This document shows, one piece after another, positions 32,422 through 35,579 of a stretch of 35,579 nt of DNA. This DNA comes from Roseivirga sp. (GTDB lineage Bacteria > Bacteroidota > Bacteroidia > Cytophagales > Cyclobacteriaceae), in NCBI GenBank assembly GCA_029262895.1, contig JAJCYM010000071.1, positions 1 through 35,579 of the forward strand. The letters are read 5' to 3'. Position numbers and translations under genes: made by a program. Position 1 is the stretch's first letter; each line of letters starts with the position of its first letter. The notes beneath the pieces are model-generated. The model ran no database searches. It had not been told where the DNA came from and saw only the letters and a list, made by a program, of their open reading frames with translations.

Positions 32422-33243
32422 ATGATTAAAAAGATAGTTGGGTTTGTGATTTTTGCGGCTTTAGTTTCTTCATGTATTCCCAATGAGAGGGTTATCTATT
32501 TGCAGAATAAGGAAGATGTTCCTGAGTTGGGTTTAGACACTTTGATTCAGTTGAATCGTCAAGAATATGTGCTACAGCCTAACGACAGAATTACTCTGTC
32601 CTTTTATTCTGAGCAAGAACAGTCGGTCGAAAAATATAATCGAACCGGTAGTGTCGCTGCTCTTGCGGCTAACAGAAGCAACAATAACCAGGCTCAAGGT
32701 GGTAGCGCGGAAGGCACCATAGCTGTCTTTGATTTGGATAAAGAGGGTTTTATTGAAATCAATACTTTGGGAAGAGTTGTGGCCTCAGGTTTTACATTGC
32801 GTGAATTAAAATTTGAACTTGAAAAGAAAATTCGAGAAGAGGCTGGGGTTAAGGACATCTTGGTTCGCGCTGGTCTCGCGGGTATTCCTTACACCATTTA
32901 TGGGGAGATTAGAGGTGGGGGATCCAGTACCATCTTTAAAAATGAAGCTAACATTATCGAGGCCATTTCCAATGCTGGTGGCTTGAATATCAATGCTGAC
33001 CGTGCACATGTTCAGATTTTCAGGCAATATCCTGATGGTGCCCGGGTGCATGAGGTGGATGTAACAGATAGAAATTTGATGACATCGAAATTCTATTACA
33101 TTCAACCGAATGACATGATTTATATTAAACCATTGAAAATAAGGGAGCTAGGAGCTGGCTCAGCAGGCCTACAGAATTTTTCTCTGATTATCGGTACCGT
33201 TTCCAGTGCATTCATCATAATTAATCTTCTCGGGAATAATTGA
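32422..33243 (+). CDS. Wza-like polysaccharide export lipoprotein
   Basis: 273 residues. Signal with lipobox (LVSSC, Cys18), then YVLQPNDRITLSFYSE, the poly-export domain entry, and a first beta-grasp part at about 45-150 with GFIEINTLGRV. YTIYGEIRGGGSSTIFKNEANI resembles the SLBB domain. C-terminal hydrophobic segment SLIIGTVSSAFIIINLL (255-271) should cross the outer membrane as in Wza-type proteins. It is followed after 1 bp by the Wzc-like gene, the usual order in Bacteroidota capsule and exopolysaccharide loci. Confidence 0.88.
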   Translation: MIKKIVGFVIFAALVSSCIPNERVIYLQNKEDVPELGLDTLIQLNRQEYVLQPNDRITLSFYSEQEQSVEKYNRTGSVAALAANRSNNNQAQGGSAEGTIAVFDLDKEGFIEINTLGRVVASGFTLRELKFELEKKIREEAGVKDILVRAGLAGIPYTIYGEIRGGGSSTIFKNEANIIEAISNAGGLNINADRAHVQIFRQYPDGARVHEVDVTDRNLMTSKFYYIQPNDMIYIKPLKIRELGAGSAGLQNFSLIIGTVSSAFIIINLLGNN

Positions 33244-33244
33244 T

Positions 33245-35579
33245 ATGACAGAAGATCCATTTGAGTTTGAACAGTTTGAAAACAATCAAGGAGGATCGAC
33301 TTTTGATATCAAGATCCTGATTTTCAAAATTCTAAGGAAAAGCCCCTTTTTACTTTTAAGCGTTGTCCTTGGGTTATTGACGGTATTTATTTACCACAGA
33401 TATACTGTGGAAAAGTACAGAGTAAGCTCTACTTTGCTTATACCGGAGGAGAATACAGCTATTAGTTCTTCCCTGCTTGAAAATTTCAGTCTTGATTTTA
33501 ATCCTGATTTCATGAATGAATTGGTGATTTTAGAATCAAAGGATTTAACCAGGGCAACTTTAAGTGAACTTGACTTCGGTATTAGTTATTATACCAAAGG
33601 GCGAATAAAAACTATTGAGGAGTATAAGACTCTTCCATTTATGATTTTACAAGGGCTTAATCATCCTCAAATTTATGGAAAGGAATTCAAAATTTCATTT
33701 TTAGAGAACAACCAGTTCAGAGTGACCTTAGGGGATGACCCCGATCATGATAGCAGTACTATTTACCCGCCATTTCAGAAAGTAGATACTGATAAATACT
33801 TTTTCACAGTGGTGTTTTTGAGATCAACTAATCTGGAGGGTAGGGAGTTTTACTTTAAGATGCACTCGCCAGAAGATCTTGTAAACAGATACAACAGTAG
33901 TCTGCAGGTCACTTATACAAGGGCGTTCACATCCATTGCGGACCTGTCTATAATTGAAACAAGTCCGAAAAAAGGAGCGGATTTTTTGAATAAACTGATG
34001 GAGGTTTATCGATCTAGAGAACTTAGAGAGAAGAACTTGACCGCTGAAAAGACAATTCGGTTTATTAATACGGAGATGGGACGGCTCAATGATACACTGA
34101 ATATTGTGGCATCTCAGCTAGACCAAGTCAAAGTAGAAAACCGTGTGCTGGATGTTGGGCAAATGGGAACAAGAATAACAAGTAGGCTCACCGCTCTTGA
34201 AGTACAAAGAGGTGTAACGGAGTCAGCACTTCAGAAACTTAATGAGAACGTAGATTTTCTGGACGATACCTCTAAGTACGATCAAATAGTGCTGCCACCC
34301 GCAATCTTGGAAATAGATTCTGACTTGGGGATTTATATCAATCGACTGACCCAACTCTCAGTGGAAAGAAGGGAAATGCGTAAGTCTTTGGCAGATTTCA
34401 ACCCCGAAATGAGGACGAAAAACGCAGAAATTGAAGGGCTGGCCGAGGCTATTAAAGATGCCGTTTTGACGAGAATCAGGGGCTTGGAAAATCAAAGAGA
34501 AACTATTCAAAAAGAGATCGATTCATATCAAGGACAATTTGAAAAATTCCCAGTGACAGAAAGGCGTGTTTCAGATATTCAAAGAGTCTATGACCTCTAC
34601 TATGGGATGTTCCTCTATTTTCAGCAGAAAAGGGCGGAGGCAGGAATTGTGATGGCTTCAAACTCGGCTAACACTGAAGTGGTCGATGCCGCCAACCCAA
34701 ATGTAAGACCATTTTTTCCTAATATACCAATGAACACTGCCTTTGGTGCAGGTATTGGTCTTGCTATACCACTTTTAATCATTGTAGTTCGCGAGCTTTT
34801 GAACGATAAAATTGAGTATCGAAAGCAAGTTGATCATTTGACCAATATACCAGTATTGGGAGTCATAGGCCATAATTCCAAACCGGGGAACCTTGCTGTA
34901 TTAGAGCACACTAAGGGTATGGTAGCGGAGACTTTTAGGTCGCTAAGATCGAATCTTTCGTATTTTGGAGCAAGGAACAAGATTAAAACTATTTTGATAA
35001 CCTCAAACGCATCAGGGGAAGGCAAATCTTTTTGTTCAATTAACCTGGCATCGATTCTGGCCATTGGTGGGAAGAAAACTATTTTGATTGGGCTTGATTT
35101 AAGAAAACCGAAGATTTTTGGTGATTTTGATTTGTCCAACGAAATAGGGATTTCGAATTACCTAGCAGGTTTTGTAGAGAAGAAAGATATTATCCAACCT
35201 ACCAAATTTGAGAATCTTGACATAATTGCTGCTGGTCCGGTTCCACCAAATCCTTCCGAGTTATTGATGCTTGATAAACTGAAGAATTTAATTGAAGAGT
35301 TGAAGACTGAATATGAATATGTCATCATTGATACTCCGCCCATTGGAATCGTGTCAGATACTTTCAATCTGACTATGCTGGCAGATTTAAGCCTTTTTGT
35401 GATTAGACAAAATTATACGGTCAAGCAGGTTTTCCAACATTTAAATGAACTTGTTCAAAAAGAGCAGATTGACAATGCAGCGCTTATATTAAATGACTTC
35501 AGAGCTGGAGGAGGTTATGGTTATGGTTACGGCTATGGCTACGGTCAAGGCTATGGTTATGGCTATGGCTATGGCTATG
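33245..35579 (+). CDS. Wzc-like tyrosine autokinase / chain-length regulator, C-terminus outside window
   Basis: 778 codons visible. A short cytoplasmic lead and membrane helix (SPFLLLSVVLGLLTVFIY, about 38-55), a long periplasmic coiled-coil part (about 60-490), a second membrane helix (FGAGIGLAIPLLIIVV near 500-515), then the cytoplasmic BY-kinase: Walker A SGEGKS (590-595), Walker A' IGLDLRKP (Asp618) and Walker B VIIDTPP (Asp696). From residue 757 the sequence is a Gly-Tyr tail, the autophosphorylated tyrosine cluster, running past the edge. It controls polymer length and export with the Wza-like protein. Starts 1 bp after the preceding stop. Confidence 0.93.
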   Translation, partial: MTEDPFEFEQFENNQGGSTFDIKILIFKILRKSPFLLLSVVLGLLTVFIYHRYTVEKYRVSSTLLIPEENTAISSSLLENFSLDFNPDFMNELVILESKDLTRATLSELDFGISYYTKGRIKTIEEYKTLPFMILQGLNHPQIYGKEFKISFLENNQFRVTLGDDPDHDSSTIYPPFQKVDTDKYFFTVVFLRSTNLEGREFYFKMHSPEDLVNRYNSSLQVTYTRAFTSIADLSIIETSPKKGADFLNKLMEVYRSRELREKNLTAEKTIRFINTEMGRLNDTLNIVASQLDQVKVENRVLDVGQMGTRITSRLTALEVQRGVTESALQKLNENVDFLDDTSKYDQIVLPPAILEIDSDLGIYINRLTQLSVERREMRKSLADFNPEMRTKNAEIEGLAEAIKDAVLTRIRGLENQRETIQKEIDSYQGQFEKFPVTERRVSDIQRVYDLYYGMFLYFQQKRAEAGIVMASNSANTEVVDAANPNVRPFFPNIPMNTAFGAGIGLAIPLLIIVVRELLNDKIEYRKQVDHLTNIPVLGVIGHNSKPGNLAVLEHTKGMVAETFRSLRSNLSYFGARNKIKTILITSNASGEGKSFCSINLASILAIGGKKTILIGLDLRKPKIFGDFDLSNEIGISNYLAGFVEKKDIIQPTKFENLDIIAAGPVPPNPSELLMLDKLKNLIEELKTEYEYVIIDTPPIGIVSDTFNLTMLADLSLFVIRQNYTVKQVFQHLNELVQKEQIDNAALILNDFRAGGGYGYGYGYGYGQGYGYGYGYGY
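35513..35579 (+). repeat. GGYTAY hexamer tandem repeat encoding Gly-Tyr tail
   Basis: Eleven hexanucleotide units GGTTAT/GGCTAT/GGTTAC, interrupted once by CAAGGC, encode a GY repeat of the kinase tail. It is open at the window edge. Confidence 0.9.

Noticed and set aside
35513-35579. Tandem repeat as a possible CRISPR array
   Set aside because: Units are 6 bp with no spacers and are in frame in the kinase tail.

Overview
The window looks like a chromosomal stretch of a Bacteroidota bacterium, most likely a marine Cytophagales-type organism. The grounds are family-level, not a species match: a SusC-like TonB receptor paired with a lipoprotein, many lipoproteins with Cys lipoboxes, a phosphoserine phosphatase fused to phosphoglycerate dehydrogenase, KdsC/KdsA, a Wza/Wzc export pair, weak Shine-Dalgarno sites and moderate GC.

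Layout. 1-885: 5' part of a secreted amidohydrolase lipoprotein (minus). 985-3646: TonB receptor and a HmuY-like lipoprotein (minus), divergent from a large Tat-exported multicopper oxidase lipoprotein (3802-6642) that ends in a clear terminator. 6726-7274: Yip1-type membrane protein. 7469-12315: an AT-rich, same-strand block of conflict-type genes: a DrHyd (nucleoside-deoxyribosyltransferase-like) protein, a ThsB-type TIR protein, an ATG-less small frame, a SLATT/DUF4231 two-TM protein, and a TIR-TM-WD40 protein whose start lies inside the SLATT gene. This is the best candidate for an undescribed system, probably nucleotide/NAD-based immunity. 12459-18185: a single-chain xanthine-dehydrogenase-like molybdoenzyme with an altered substrate pocket, behind a nucleosidase-like gene. 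18456-18670: an inverted-repeat element. 18815-19403: a HigBA toxin-antitoxin pair with a probable operator.

19521-28000 (minus): a kinase-aminotransferase fusion, then a tightly coupled run of penicillin-acylase-like hydrolase, small membrane protein, SerB-SerA fusion and sulfatase. 28523-30727 (plus): a small glycan block with intact WbpD- and WbpB-like genes (2,3-diamino sugar uronate synthesis) and a Wzm-like export permease decayed by frameshifts and stops. A diverged direct repeat of about 218 bp, carrying the 5' end and upstream region of the acylase gene, flanks this block. This suggests the block was inserted between the acylase gene and kdsC. 31002-35579 (plus): kdsC-kdsA for Kdo synthesis, then Wza-like and Wzc-like genes; the last runs off the window inside a Gly-Tyr repeat tail.

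No rRNA, tRNA, CRISPR array or transposase was recognised.
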